Part shown: piece by piece, positions 8,628 to 18,075 of the stretch
Layout of the letters: each line of letters opens with the position of its first letter
Numbering within the stretch: the stretch's first letter is position 1
Made by a program: the position numbers and the translations under genes
Assembly (NCBI GenBank): GCA_019750295.1
Contig: JAIEOS010000008.1
Coordinates: forward strand, 1-64,000
Source of the DNA: Bdellovibrionales bacterium
GTDB lineage: Bacteria > Bdellovibrionota > Bdellovibrionia > Bdellovibrionales > JAGQZY01
Direction of reading: 5' to 3'
Length of the DNA stretch: 64,000 bases
Notes under the pieces: model-generated
What the model saw: only the letters and a program-made list of their open reading frames with translations
Told to the model about the DNA's origin: nothing
Database searches by the model: none

Positions 8628-8909
8628 TTAGCGATGACCTTTGCGAGCCATCTCTTCTTGCATATATTTTTTGTAAAGAACAGTCCACTCCGGCGTTCCT
8701 TCGCCCACACCTCGCTGAAGTGCCGAGATTTTGTGACGGACGATCTCGTCCATATCCCCTTGCTCTTGAACCCACTGAGAGATGGCCATTTTCATGTGGC
8801 GGATGATGACATCTTCATGATCTTCATCAAAATCGATAACTTCTTCGCCCCAAAGGGTGTCGACAAGTATGCGAGCTAAGTGCCCTTGGCGGTCTTCACT
8901 AATAATCAT
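8628..8909 (-). CDS. DUF507 family protein, second of a pair
   Basis: A 93-residue soluble, strongly charged protein of the DUF507 type, found mainly in delta-proteobacteria-like lineages; function unknown. Its sequence (MKMAISQWVQEQ, KISALQRGV, ending KKYMQEEMARKG) is helical without signal peptide. Its ATG overlaps the stop of the upstream DUF507 gene by four bases (ATGA), so the two are translationally coupled and probably act as a heteromer. Confidence 0.75.
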   Translation of the reverse strand: MIISEDRQGHLARILVDTLWGEEVIDFDEDHEDVIIRHMKMAISQWVQEQGDMDEIVRHKISALQRGVGEGTPEWTVLYKKYMQEEMARKGHR

Positions 8910-9184
8910 AGAACAATTCCTTTTTCCTCAGCCATTTTTCTTTTGAGCATTCGGAACATTTTGTGGCGTTCAAATCCTTCCTGAGGATTCTTTTCGAGTT
9001 CGTCGAGTTTGGCATTCACTTCGGCTTCGAGCTGTTTTTCTTCGTCGAAATCACTTTGAATGATTTCGAGAGCTCGTCGCAGAGTTTTCTCCTTACTTTC
9101 TCTAAAAGTAATGAGCTTTTTCTCTTCGAGATGGTTGATGATTCGCTTAGATAGACTCTCTATTTGGAATGGGTTTAATCGCAT
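8906..9184 (-). CDS. DUF507 family protein, first of a pair
   Basis: A 92-residue charged helical protein starting MRLNPFQIESLSKRI, which matches the DUF507 N-terminus, followed by a Lys/Glu-rich central helix and a basic end (RMLKRKMAEEKG). The start is set at ATG 9184; the frame is open further upstream but those residues overlap the divergent penicillin-binding protein gene. The stop overlaps the start of the second DUF507 gene (ATGA). Function unknown. Confidence 0.75.
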   Translation of the reverse strand: MRLNPFQIESLSKRIINHLEEKKLITFRESKEKTLRRALEIIQSDFDEEKQLEAEVNAKLDELEKNPQEGFERHKMFRMLKRKMAEEKGIVL

Positions 9185-9224
9185 AAATTGACTAAACGCA
9201 TAGGCACGCGTAAAGTCAAGCGCG

Positions 9225-11495
9225 ATGCATATTCGCAAGCTATTTAAGTGGCTGATTGGCAGTGCACTGACGCTCTCTATCATAGTCATTGTCACCATTG
9301 TTGTCGCCGGAACTATTATTTTCGTTAAAACAAATCAAATTGTGCAGGAAAGTTTTGCTAAAAAAACCTTTCTCTCCCCCACCCAATTCTTTTCAGACAC
9401 CTTCGAATTGCAGCTCGGGCAAACACTTGATGAAGAACTGCTCATTTCTCGATTTACGTCTCAAAATTACCGGCAGAAATCTTGGGGATCGACCCTTCAA
9501 TCTGCGGACTACTCTATAGGAACTGGCGGCGATTGCACCTCTCTCAACTCGGATGCGGTCAAATGCATCGCTTTTTCTAATCACCAGGCTCAACGCCTCC
9601 AGATTGTCGCCACCGATGAGCTCAATAAGATCCTGGTATTGGTCGAAGTCGATCCTAAAACTCAAGCATACAAGAGCGTGTCGGCCATATCGCTTTTCCC
9701 TCAACTTTTTGCTCAATACTTGGGCGAATCACCCGTGATGCAAGAGCGTGTGACTCTTGATAAGTTTCCTCGTCATTGCATCGATGCCGTCCTTGCCGTC
9801 GAAGATCCGTTGTTTTTAGAGCACGGGGGGATTTCCACGCGCGGCCTTTTACGCGCCGTTTTCGTGAATTTGACCCAGCGACGGGCGGCTCAAGGCGGGA
9901 GCACCATCACTCAACAGCTTGTCAAAAACCAGGTGCTCACATCAGACAAAACAATTCGACGGAAAATCAAAGAAATTGTTCTCGCCATTGTGGTCGATGC
10001 TCAAATCCCGAAAGACGAGATTTTAGAAGCTTACCTCAACATCATTTACTTAGGTCAGCAGGGAAATTATCAAGTGCGGGGCTATGCTGCCGCTTCAAGA
10101 TATTATTTTAATAAAGATCTTCGGCACCTGAATCTTGCCGAATGCTCTTTACTGGCGGCCGTCTTAAATAACCCCGGTCGCTACAATCCTTTTACTAAAA
10201 CCGAAAACGCTCTGGCTCGTCGTAAAAAAGTACTCGGCGATATGCTCGAGCAGAATCGAATTCTCGAAGAAGATTTTAAACTGGCATCCGAAGCCCCTCT
10301 GCCCACTCGATCGACCGTGGAGCTCAAGGAGACCGCGCCTTACTTTGTCGATGCCGTTGTGCAGGATTTAAAAAAGAATTTTTCTCAAGATCTCTCCGGA
10401 TACAAAGTTTTTACAACCCTTCGTTTGGAAGCCCAAGCCTTTGCACAGAAAGCGGTGCAAAAAAATCTCGACGCTTTGGAAAGCTCTTCCAAATATCATC
10501 AAGAACATAAATCTCACTCACTGCAAGGAACACTCGTCTCCGCAGACCCTGTCACGGGCGAAGTGGTCGCTCTCGTCGGTGGACGAGATCATCGTCGCAC
10601 CCCTTACAATCGTGTGCTTTCGAGCCAAAGACAAATTGGATCGACATTTAAACCTATTGTTTTTCTGACGGCTTTGGCGGACACCGATGGATTTACTCCG
10701 ATGACAACTCTCGAAAATACTTCCTACACCTACAAATACGGAAAACAAAAGTGGGAGCCAAAAAACTACGACAATACTTTTTCCGAGAAGGTTCCCGCAT
10801 TTTACGCTCTCAAAGAGTCACTGAATATTCCTACGGCCCGCCTGGCGATCCAGACAGGCCTACCTCGGATTGTGAGCGTCGCACGTGAGTTAGGGATCAC
10901 TTCTAGGCTCGACCCAGTGCCCGCGTTGAGCCTCGGAGCATTTGAGGCTACGGCCTTAGAGGTCTTAGACGTTTACACAACCATTCAGCGCATGGGTCTA
11001 AAAATTCCACTGAAATTTGTGCGCAAAGTGCAAAATGAAGATGGCGAAACTCTTTACACGCCAGAGGATTCTCCTCCTCAACAAGTTCTAAAACCAGAAA
11101 ATTTTGCCTCGCTGATTTCAATGATGGAGGAAGGCCTACGAACGGGAACCGGCGCTGGAACTCGGGCTCGGGGCTTTGTTCAGACGGCCGCAGGAAAAAC
11201 GGGAACGACCTCGAACTACAAAGACGCATGGTTCGCAGGGTTTACTCCCGATCTCGTCAGTGTAGTTTGGGTGGGCTATGACGATAATACCCCTGTCAAG
11301 CTTTCGGGCGCCACAGCAGCGCTGCCGATATGGACAGATTATATGAAAGATTCGACGCGATCTTCCGCTCAGCTTTTTTTCAATTGGCCCGCTCAAGGAC
11401 AACAAAAATTAACTCTAAGCAAAGAGGAATTAGTTGAGGCCGGAGTGCCTGAAAATAAGGCTATACCCGTCGACCTCCTTTTTTACCCCAACTAG
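9225..11495 (+). CDS. Class A penicillin-binding protein (glycosyltransferase/transpeptidase)
   Basis: Bifunctional peptidoglycan synthase of 756 residues. It has an N-terminal membrane anchor (about 9-34), a linker domain, a GT51 glycosyltransferase with the catalytic Glu193 in VEDPLFLEHGG and the QGGSTITQQL motif (223-232), and a transpeptidase domain with the nucleophile Ser473 in GSTFKP, the SxN motif SLN (532-534) and KTGTT (658-662). It polymerises lipid II and cross-links peptides at the outer face of the inner membrane. The layout is PBP1b-like rather than PBP1a-like in size. ATG 9225 has no strong ribosome binding site. It is divergent from the DUF507 pair, with only 40 bases between starts. 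Confidence 0.95.
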   Translation: MHIRKLFKWLIGSALTLSIIVIVTIVVAGTIIFVKTNQIVQESFAKKTFLSPTQFFSDTFELQLGQTLDEELLISRFTSQNYRQKSWGSTLQSADYSIGTGGDCTSLNSDAVKCIAFSNHQAQRLQIVATDELNKILVLVEVDPKTQAYKSVSAISLFPQLFAQYLGESPVMQERVTLDKFPRHCIDAVLAVEDPLFLEHGGISTRGLLRAVFVNLTQRRAAQGGSTITQQLVKNQVLTSDKTIRRKIKEIVLAIVVDAQIPKDEILEAYLNIIYLGQQGNYQVRGYAAASRYYFNKDLRHLNLAECSLLAAVLNNPGRYNPFTKTENALARRKKVLGDMLEQNRILEEDFKLASEAPLPTRSTVELKETAPYFVDAVVQDLKKNFSQDLSGYKVFTTLRLEAQAFAQKAVQKNLDALESSSKYHQEHKSHSLQGTLVSADPVTGEVVALVGGRDHRRTPYNRVLSSQRQIGSTFKPIVFLTALADTDGFTPMTTLENTSYTYKYGKQKWEPKNYDNTFSEKVPAFYALKESLNIPTARLAIQTGLPRIVSVARELGITSRLDPVPALSLGAFEATALEVLDVYTTIQRMGLKIPLKFVRKVQNEDGETLYTPEDSPPQQVLKPENFASLISMMEEGLRTGTGAGTRARGFVQTAAGKTGTTSNYKDAWFAGFTPDLVSVVWVGYDDNTPVKLSGATAALPIWTDYMKDSTRSSAQLFFNWPAQGQQKLTLSKEELVEAGVPENKAIPVDLLFYPN

Positions 11496-11548
11496 TCCGG
11501 GGCGTTTAAAAGCGTGACAAATTTTTTGATTTCTTTTAACACCCTACG

Positions 11549-12115
11549 ATGTCTTTTTTAGCACCCCAAGCCTACACCAAAGAAACGTTGGGTAAGGCCT
11601 TCGATTGGCTTCAACACCAACCCCAGAGCGTAAAAGAGGTCGCCTCAACGCCTGACATTTTGGTCAACATGTACCTGCGCGCGCAACGCCAAGGCATCAA
11701 TACAATTGATGCCGATGCCCCGAATAGCGCCAAGAAATTTATGGAAGAATTAACCAGTTTAAAAAAGGACATCGCTCAATTTGATGATGGTCCCCAGAAT
11801 CTGCAAACTTCGGTTCAAAACTCGCGCCACCAAAGTCCTCATATTCCACTTCCGCCGATTCCAACGTCAGTTCCCAAAGGTCATGGGAGTGCCCATTTTG
11901 CATCTCAAAACTCAGCGACAAATTTTACTCAAAAAACGACGATCAATACCGCTCAAAGTATTACGATGGAGAGCACATCCTCCCATATCGGTCTCGATGA
12001 GACCACTCAACGCCTCGTGCAGGATATTCAAGAGCGCTTTAATTTAAGCTCTCCGCAAGAAGCCCTCCGCATGATGGTGTCCGTCGCTCATAAGAAAATC
12101 ACAAGCTGGGAATAG
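11549..12115 (+). CDS. Hypothetical protein with RHH-like C-terminus
   Basis: I do not recognise this 188-residue protein. Residues 1-85 are helical (AYTKETLGKAFDWLQHQP, then MYLRAQRQG), 90-150 are low-complexity Ser/Thr/His/Pro-rich, and the last 35 residues (TTQRLVQDIQERFNLSSPQEALRM) resemble a ribbon-helix-helix or short dimerising helix pair. No signal peptide, so cytoplasmic. It sits between the penicillin-binding protein and ileS genes on the same strand, separated from ileS by a repeat, so co-transcription is uncertain. Confidence 0.7.
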   Translation: MSFLAPQAYTKETLGKAFDWLQHQPQSVKEVASTPDILVNMYLRAQRQGINTIDADAPNSAKKFMEELTSLKKDIAQFDDGPQNLQTSVQNSRHQSPHIPLPPIPTSVPKGHGSAHFASQNSATNFTQKTTINTAQSITMESTSSHIGLDETTQRLVQDIQERFNLSSPQEALRMMVSVAHKKITSWE

Positions 12116-12120
12116 CCCAC

Positions 12121-12171
12121 ATCATTCTGTACGCTTCGCTCAGGATGACGAACGTCCTCAGCATGACGAGG
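12121..12171. repeat. Short dispersed palindromic repeat (REP-like)
   Basis: Intergenic motif ATTCTGTACGCTTCGCTCAG followed by GATGACG and a second partial GTCCTCAGCATGACGAGG. It belongs to the widely seen class of repeats in which GTCATTCTGAGC and GCTTCGCTCAGAATGAC face each other; a second copy lies at 55,244. Function in this genome is unknown. Confidence 0.6.
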
Positions 12172-12236
12172 CGACGACGGCCTTGCGTTTTTACTGAGCA
12201 AAGACTAAGTTTATGACTTCACTGAAGAGGTAGAAC

Positions 12237-14987
12237 GTGGCTCAGGAAATCGATTACAAGAATACTATCAATTTACCTAAAACAGACTTTCCGATGAAGG
12301 CTGATTTGGCGATACGAGAGCCTGAGACCGTCAAGCGTTGGCTCGACAATAAAATTTACGAAAAAATGATCGCTCGTCGTAAAGACGCGCCGATCTTCGC
12401 AATGCAAGATGGCCCACCCTACGCCAACGGTGGGCTTCACATGGGTCACGTTCTGAACAAGTGCCTTAAAGACATTACGATCAAGTATCAAAACTTACAA
12501 AAGCGCAAAGCCGTATTTATTCCGGGCTGGGACTGTCACGGTCTCCCTATCGAACATAAAGTCATTAAAGATCTCGGAGCTAAAGCCAAAGAAGCCACGC
12601 CCACAATGATTCGCGAACTGTGTCGCAAAGAAGCCCTCAAGTGGGTGTCTCACCAGCGCGAACAGTTTCAACGTTTAGGCATTATTGCGGATTGGGAAAA
12701 TCCGTATCTCACCCTCGCTAAGGAGTTCGAAGCGGAAGAAGTTCGAGAACTCGGGCGCATTTTAAAAAATGGCGTACTTTATCGCGGTAAAAAGCCCGTG
12801 TACTGGTGCTATGCTCTACAAACCGCACTGGCCGAAGCGGAAATCGAATACGCTCCCCACAAAAGTCCGTCGGTCTACGTTAAATTCCCGTACGCTCCCG
12901 AGAGCAAGTTCGGAAAATTTGACAAGCCGGTGAATATTGTCATCTGGACCACCACTCCTTGGTCACTTCCAAGCAACGTGGCCATCGCTTTTAATAAAGA
13001 TTTCGAATACACCTTTTTCTCGGCGGGCGAAGAGTACTTCCTTATCGCTCGTAAGATGAAAGAATTTTTCGAAAAAGAAACCGGCGTGGAACTCACCGAT
13101 ACGGGAAAGACATTTATCGGCTCTCAATTTGAGGGCGGGAAGGCCACTCATCCGTTCTATGAGCGTGATTCCGAATTGATTCTCGGGGATCACGTCACTC
13201 TCGATGCCGGAACCGGTGCGGTTCACACAGCCCCAGGACATGGACATGATGATTACTTAGTCTCTTTAGTTTACGACCTTCCGATCATCAGCCCCATCAA
13301 TGATCGTGGCGAGTATACCGACGAAGTTCCTGAATACGCAGGAACTCACGTGTTCAAAGCAAATCCTCTCATCGTAGAACGACTTAAAGAGAGCGGTCGC
13401 CTGGTCGCCATGAAGACCATCGAACACAGCTACCCCCACTGCTGGCGCAGTAAAACGCCTTTGATCTACCGCGCCACTTCGCAGTGGTTTATCCGCATGG
13501 ATGATTCCAACTATAACATTCGCAAAATGGCTCTCGGAGAAATCGAAAAGACCAACTTCTTTCCCGACTGGGGTGTAAAGCGCCTCACGGCGATGATCGA
13601 AGCTCGCCCGGATTGGTGTATTAGTCGCCAACGCAACTGGGGAGTTCCAATCCCCGTCTTTTACTGCAAAAGTTGCGAATACGCTCACATGACCGAACAC
13701 ATGATCAATCACGTGGCGGATCTTATGGAGAAAGGCGCCGGTATCGAGGCCTACTTCGAAGGATCGACAGAGGAACTTCTCGACGGCAATACGGAATGCC
13801 CCGAGTGCGGTGCGAATGATTGGAAAAAAGGTTCCGACATCCTTGATGTTTGGTTTGATAGCGGAGCGTCTCATGCTGCGGTTCAAAACCGTCGCGATGG
13901 ATTAACTATGCCTGCCGATTTATACCTCGAAGGCAGTGACCAACATCGCGGTTGGTTTCAAACCAGTTTGATTTCGGCAGTGGCCTCCCAAGGTCATGCT
14001 CCGTTTAAGACTTTGCTCACACATAATTTTGTCAACGACGAGCACGGCCGCAAGATGAGTAAGAGTTTAGGAAACTACGTCGACCCTATGGACCTCATCA
14101 AATCCAGCGGTGCCGAACTGCTACGCCTATGGACGTCGTCTCAGGATTACGGTCAAGACATGAACTTTAGCCAAGAGGGTTTTAAGCGCATCTCGGAAAC
14201 TTACCGTCGGTATCGCAATACGTTTAGATTCTTAGTTGGCAACATTAGCGATTTTAATCGCTCCACAGATTACGTGGCTTATGCAGATCTCCAACCTTTG
14301 GATCAATGGGCTCTCACGCGTCTCAATGAACTGGTTGAAACTGTGACGGCAGCCTACGAAAAGTACGAATACTTTAAAGTCTATCACGCCCTCAATAACT
14401 ACTTCACCGTAGATCTTTCCGCGCATTACTTAGATATTCTTAAAGATCGCCTTTACACCTGGAAAACTACTGGTCAAGGCCGTCGCGCCGCTCAAACCGT
14501 TTTGTTCGAAATCACTCAAGCGCTAGTGAGTATGATGGCACCGATCACGTCCTTCTTGGCCGAAGAGACCCACTCGCACTTCGTCGGTAAATCTGCCGAG
14601 AGTGTGTTCCTAACGGATTTCCCACAGCCCAATAAAAATTGGCATAACGAAACGATCGCGAAAGACTTCGAGGTTCTGTTTCAGTTACGCTCGGAAGTTT
14701 CCAAGCAGCTCGAGGACATGCGGCGCGATAAGGTGATTGGCTCAAGCCTAGAAGCTCAAGTCAATCTCACCTCTAAGGATGCCGAGCTTACGATTCTTAA
14801 AAAATATTTTAAAAATCTTCCCGAATTCTTTATCGTCTCGAAAGTCACTGTGAACGAAGGAGCGCGCACCGTGATCTGCCAAAAGGCAACGGGGGAAAAG
14901 TGTGTTCGTTGTTGGTACTACGACGAATTAGGAACAAATGCGGCTCACCCTAAAGTTTGCCCCAAATGTGCGGAAGCTTTAACCTGA
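12237..14987 (+). CDS. ileS: Isoleucyl-tRNA synthetase
   Basis: Class I aminoacyl-tRNA synthetase of 916 residues that charges tRNA-Ile. Visible are the HIGH motif as HMGH (68-71) within PYANGGLHMGH, an editing domain (CP1) with TTTPWSLPSN and GTGAVHTAPGHG, an inserted zinc-type pair CKSC...CPEC, the KMSKS loop in GRKMSKSLGNYVDP, and a C-terminal zinc finger CVRCWYY...CPKC. The length is typical of bacterial IleRS. The start is GTG 12237, preceded by GAGG. It heads a run with a lipoprotein gene, lspA and lgt, the common ileS-lspA arrangement. Confidence 0.98.
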   Translation: MAQEIDYKNTINLPKTDFPMKADLAIREPETVKRWLDNKIYEKMIARRKDAPIFAMQDGPPYANGGLHMGHVLNKCLKDITIKYQNLQKRKAVFIPGWDCHGLPIEHKVIKDLGAKAKEATPTMIRELCRKEALKWVSHQREQFQRLGIIADWENPYLTLAKEFEAEEVRELGRILKNGVLYRGKKPVYWCYALQTALAEAEIEYAPHKSPSVYVKFPYAPESKFGKFDKPVNIVIWTTTPWSLPSNVAIAFNKDFEYTFFSAGEEYFLIARKMKEFFEKETGVELTDTGKTFIGSQFEGGKATHPFYERDSELILGDHVTLDAGTGAVHTAPGHGHDDYLVSLVYDLPIISPINDRGEYTDEVPEYAGTHVFKANPLIVERLKESGRLVAMKTIEHSYPHCWRSKTPLIYRATSQWFIRMDDSNYNIRKMALGEIEKTNFFPDWGVKRLTAMIEARPDWCISRQRNWGVPIPVFYCKSCEYAHMTEHMINHVADLMEKGAGIEAYFEGSTEELLDGNTECPECGANDWKKGSDILDVWFDSGASHAAVQNRRDGLTMPADLYLEGSDQHRGWFQTSLISAVASQGHAPFKTLLTHNFVNDEHGRKMSKSLGNYVDPMDLIKSSGAELLRLWTSSQDYGQDMNFSQEGFKRISETYRRYRNTFRFLVGNISDFNRSTDYVAYADLQPLDQWALTRLNELVETVTAAYEKYEYFKVYHALNNYFTVDLSAHYLDILKDRLYTWKTTGQGRRAAQTVLFEITQALVSMMAPITSFLAEETHSHFVGKSAESVFLTDFPQPNKNWHNETIAKDFEVLFQLRSEVSKQLEDMRRDKVIGSSLEAQVNLTSKDAELTILKKYFKNLPEFFIVSKVTVNEGARTVICQKATGEKCVRCWYYDELGTNAAHPKVCPKCAEALT

Positions 14988-14995
14988 GAGGAATT

Positions 14996-15466
14996 ATGGC
15001 GTTAAAACTTTTTCTCCGATGGAGCTGTGTTCCGGCTTTATTTTTAGTGGCATGTACGTCTACGAATCTCTCTCAGAAGCGTTACTGTCCCGGCCAGTTG
15101 GAGAATAACCGCTGCATTCAGATTATTAATCTCGATGACGGTGAGAACTCTACAACTCAGTTTACCTCCACGCAAAAGCAGCAACTCAACTTGGCCATCA
15201 AGTTCCTGAAAGCCAATAAAGATCTCCATGCCAATATCGACGCCCATACATTTTCTGTGAATTCGCGAAAACTAGAGAAGTCAAAGACGGATCAGATGCT
15301 CGACACCCTCGATGAATATCTCAAGTCCCAAAACATCGACGTCGCTCGTTTCCATATGAGCTCCTACGGCGCCCAAGATCCCCGCTTTGAACCTTCGGAA
15401 TTGACCGTCAATCACCGCCTGGAGATCAGTTACTACACTCCCCAGCCCGAAACACCGATCGAATAA
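14996..15466 (+). CDS. Lipoprotein with degenerate OmpA-like domain
   Basis: A 156-residue protein with a signal peptide and lipobox L-V-A-C (Cys about 18). The C-terminal part (about 50-150) reads like a small OmpA/MotB peptidoglycan-binding fold: a helix LNLAIKFLKANKDLHANIDAHT, then LDEYLKSQNIDVARFHMSSYG and NHRLEISYY, with the usual N-R-R-V reduced to NHRLEI. Placed eight bases after ileS with GAGAGGAA before ATG 14996. Lying next to lspA it may be an early client of the lipoprotein maturation genes, but its exact role is unknown. Confidence 0.75.
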   Translation: MALKLFLRWSCVPALFLVACTSTNLSQKRYCPGQLENNRCIQIINLDDGENSTTQFTSTQKQQLNLAIKFLKANKDLHANIDAHTFSVNSRKLEKSKTDQMLDTLDEYLKSQNIDVARFHMSSYGAQDPRFEPSELTVNHRLEISYYTPQPETPIE

Positions 15467-15534
15467 CCCATTTAAACCATACGTCGCTGAGCCCGCATCT
15501 TGACTTTGGATGCGGCTTTTACAATGATCTTTGT

Positions 15535-16035
15535 ATGAAGAAATACCTTATTTTGTTGGCGCTCGGTGGATTTGTCATTTGTCTGGATCAACTCACAAAA
15601 ATCTATATCCACACCCAATTTCAGCATGGCGAATCGATCTCGGTCATTCATAATTTTTTTAACATCACTTATGTGCGTAATCCGGGCGCCGCTTTTGGTT
15701 TTTTAAGAGACGCCCACGAAACTCTTCGTACCCTCTTTTTTCTTTCCGTTCCGCCGATCGCCGCTCTCATTATTGTATTTATGATTCGCTCCACCCCAAT
15801 GAGCGACTTACTCACCATTATTTCTTTATCGCTCATCTTTGGTGGCGCCATCGGAAACTATATCGATCGCCTCTGGCACGGTTTTGTCGTCGACTTTTTG
15901 GACTTTCACTACAAAGGCATGTGGTCTTATCCCGCGTTTAATGTGGCAGATATCGCCATCGTCACGGGGATCTGTTTAATGCTTTTGATGGAAGTGATGC
16001 GCGCGCTGAACGAAAAGAAAATGAAGAAGGCGTAA
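15535..16035 (+). CDS. lspA: Lipoprotein signal peptidase (signal peptidase II)
   Basis: An aspartic protease of the inner membrane that cleaves prolipoprotein signal peptides after diacylglyceryl modification. The 166-residue chain has four transmembrane segments and the family motifs VRNPGAAFGFL (48-57), GNYIDRLWHGFVVDF with the catalytic Asp120, and FNVADI with Asp139. It ends directly before the lgt start codon, so the two maturation enzymes are encoded head to tail. Confidence 0.97.
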   Translation: MKKYLILLALGGFVICLDQLTKIYIHTQFQHGESISVIHNFFNITYVRNPGAAFGFLRDAHETLRTLFFLSVPPIAALIIVFMIRSTPMSDLLTIISLSLIFGGAIGNYIDRLWHGFVVDFLDFHYKGMWSYPAFNVADIAIVTGICLMLLMEVMRALNEKKMKKA

Positions 16036-16842
16036 GTGACCGTCATCGCGGGTCCATTACCTATTATTGAATTAGGTTCGACCATCCTTCCCACCTATCA
16101 AATTTTTATAAGCTTAATACTCACGGGCTTGGTCTTGTGGTCCTATTATCGAGCCGATCAAAAAATGCTATCGATCTCAACCACTCTGGATGTCTTTATG
16201 GTGGCGTTGGTGTGTGGCGGTCTTGGAGCGCGCGGGCTTCATGTGATTTACGAAGAACCCTCGTACTATATTGAAAATCCCCTGCGTGTTTTCTTTTTTT
16301 GGAATGGCGGATTCGTTTACTGGGGTGGGTTTATTGGTGCTTTCATTGGCGGAGCGCTCACCCTCCGTCACAAGAAAGAATCCTTTAAACACTGGCTGGA
16401 CTTTTTCGCACCGGTGGCTTCCCTCGGCTACGCCTTAGGACGACTGGTCTGTTTTTTAGTGGGTTGCTGTTACGGTCGGTATTGCGATTTACCCTGGGCC
16501 TACGGATTCCAAGAGTACAGCGATACAACGGGGATTCATATTTCTTATCGGCATCCCACCCAGTTGTACGCCGCCGGGCTTGAGCTCGGATTACTCTTGA
16601 TTATTTTAGGGATCGAAAAATCACAACGCTGGAAGAACTCTCCCGGTCGATTATTTGCTCTCTGGTTATTACTGCATTCTATGTGTCGACTAGTCGTTGA
16701 GTTCTTTAGAGATGATGACCGCGGACCGATCATCGGTTCTCTCAGTATATCCAGTTGGATTTGTCTCATAATGATACTTTTGGTTTCTCTCTACTTTATA
16801 AAGGTGAGATCCTCGGCTAACGCTCAGGATCTGTCGAATTAG
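16036..16842 (+). CDS. lgt: Prolipoprotein diacylglyceryl transferase
   Basis: Membrane enzyme of 268 residues that attaches diacylglycerol from phosphatidylglycerol to the lipobox cysteine. Motifs: WNGGFVYWGGFIG (89-101), GRLVCFLVGCCYGR (135-148) carrying the essential arginine, HPTQLYAA, and VEFFRDDDRGP near the C-terminus. About seven membrane segments. The start is GTG 16036, immediately after the lspA stop, with AAGAAGG upstream. It completes the pathway for the many lipoproteins in this window. Confidence 0.96.
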   Translation: MTVIAGPLPIIELGSTILPTYQIFISLILTGLVLWSYYRADQKMLSISTTLDVFMVALVCGGLGARGLHVIYEEPSYYIENPLRVFFFWNGGFVYWGGFIGAFIGGALTLRHKKESFKHWLDFFAPVASLGYALGRLVCFLVGCCYGRYCDLPWAYGFQEYSDTTGIHISYRHPTQLYAAGLELGLLLIILGIEKSQRWKNSPGRLFALWLLLHSMCRLVVEFFRDDDRGPIIGSLSISSWICLIMILLVSLYFIKVRSSANAQDLSN

Positions 16843-16969
16843 ATTACAGCTGTTCAATCCAAAAACTCCCTCAAACCCAACACCCCTCTCCATCTCAAAT
16901 CTATTCGTCGAACGGCTATGGCACAGCTCGTGTATATAGAGATAGTAGATAATGTCCAGGGGGGAATTT

Positions 16970-17488
16970 ATGAAATATCTAACGCTTTTACTATTAATCT
17001 TTGGTGTGGCGGCCACTGGCTGCTCTAAAAAGAAAAAGAACGGTACCGTACCGACCAACTATTACCAGGGTTATATCCCAGCAGGGTTTGTAACACCGGC
17101 GAATGGTTATTTTTTCCAAGGTCAAAATGTGATTTTGGACGAAACAGAATATAAACTCTTCTTAGAAGAGGCTCATGACTTCGCCAACTACGAAGACGAC
17201 GAGCTCGATGACTATCTCAACTATTTAGCAGACGAACCTGCTTACCTCGAAGTTCGTTTTACAAGTAACACGACGGCCGAGGGCATTTGGCATGCTGGGG
17301 TCTATCAGATCTCTAACAACCAATTGGCTTCAGAAATCGCAATCCCATTTACGGCTACGGTTTCTCCACACGCTAACGGTCAGTTATTAATTAACGCCGG
17401 AAGTTTGCAGTTCATCACCACCGGCGGAGTTAACAACTGGCATGCCTTCTACGAGGGTAACGAGTTTGCCTCCGCAGTTGTTCGCTAA
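16970..17488 (+). CDS. Small acidic lipoprotein
   Basis: A 172-residue protein with signal peptide and lipobox A-T-G-C followed by SKKKKNG, the same basic patch seen after the lipid cysteine of the lipoprotein at 15-629. The mature part is acidic (YEDDELDDYLNYLADE about 70-85) and then beta-rich (FTATVSPHANGQLLIN, NNWHAFYEG), suggesting a small periplasmic sandwich domain. ATG 16970 follows GGGGGAATTT. A strong terminator follows. No family recognised. Confidence 0.78.
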   Translation: MKYLTLLLLIFGVAATGCSKKKKNGTVPTNYYQGYIPAGFVTPANGYFFQGQNVILDETEYKLFLEEAHDFANYEDDELDDYLNYLADEPAYLEVRFTSNTTAEGIWHAGVYQISNNQLASEIAIPFTATVSPHANGQLLINAGSLQFITTGGVNNWHAFYEGNEFASAVVR

Positions 17489-17535
17489 AATTATAAGTTC
17501 CATTTAAGAATTCAGTTTTCGATACCCCCCTTGTA

Positions 17536-17564
17536 CCCTGCAGAGTTTTTCTGCAGGGTTTTTT
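17536..17564 (+). terminator. Rho-independent terminator
   Basis: CCCTGCAG (17536-17543) pairs with CTGCAGGG (17551-17558) around a short loop and is followed by TTTTTT. It ends the preceding lipoprotein gene. Confidence 0.9.
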
Positions 17565-17740
17565 CGCACTTTGCAGGGTCGACTGTACTAACTCCCAAGA
17601 CGCGACACTTCTAAGACACAGGTTCTATGTTTTTTTGTAGAAATTACCTTGACCGCGCGAACAAAAATCTATTGAATCTGCCTAAGCAATACAAATGCTA
17701 CCAACGATAACAACATGACTGACATAAAAAGGAGTCAAAA

Positions 17741-18013
17741 ATGAACAAAGCAGAACTCATCGAAAAAGTAGCGAATGATGTTGAGTGCACAAAGGCACAA
17801 GCAGAACGTCTTCTCGATGCAACTCTCGACATCATCAAAAAATCTGTAAAAAAAGGTGACGAAGTGAAGCTTGTTGGTTTTGGAACATTCGCAAAAGCGA
17901 AAAGAAAAGCTCGTAAAGGCCGTAATCCTCAAACTGGTTCTGAAATCAAAATTCCTGCAGCTTGGTATCCTAAATTCCGCCCAGGCCAAGAATTCAAAAC
18001 TCTCGTAAAATAA
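17741..18013 (+). CDS. HU-family DNA-binding protein
   Basis: Histone-like nucleoid protein of 90 residues, the standard HU length. It has the N-terminal helical dimerisation region (MNKAELIEKVANDV), the GFGTF turn and the beta-arm with the DNA-intercalating RNPQTG motif (about 61-66). The C-terminal AAWYPKFRPG is a variant of the usual PAKKVPKFKAG. AAGGAG precedes the ATG and a strong terminator follows, so it is monocistronic. TTGACC at 17,649 could be its -35 element, but no good -10 is visible. Confidence 0.95.
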   Translation: MNKAELIEKVANDVECTKAQAERLLDATLDIIKKSVKKGDEVKLVGFGTFAKAKRKARKGRNPQTGSEIKIPAAWYPKFRPGQEFKTLVK

Positions 18014-18040
18014 TTTCTAGAGGAAATTATAAACTCAAAA

Positions 18041-18064
18041 AGCCAGCTTGAAGCTGGCTTTTTT
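18041..18064 (+). terminator. Rho-independent terminator after HU gene
   Basis: AGCCAGCT (18041-18048) pairs with AGCTGGCT (18052-18059) and is followed by a T-run; A-rich bases before the stem may let it work for the convergent MscS gene as well. Confidence 0.9.
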
Positions 18065-18075
18065 CTTTTTAACCC

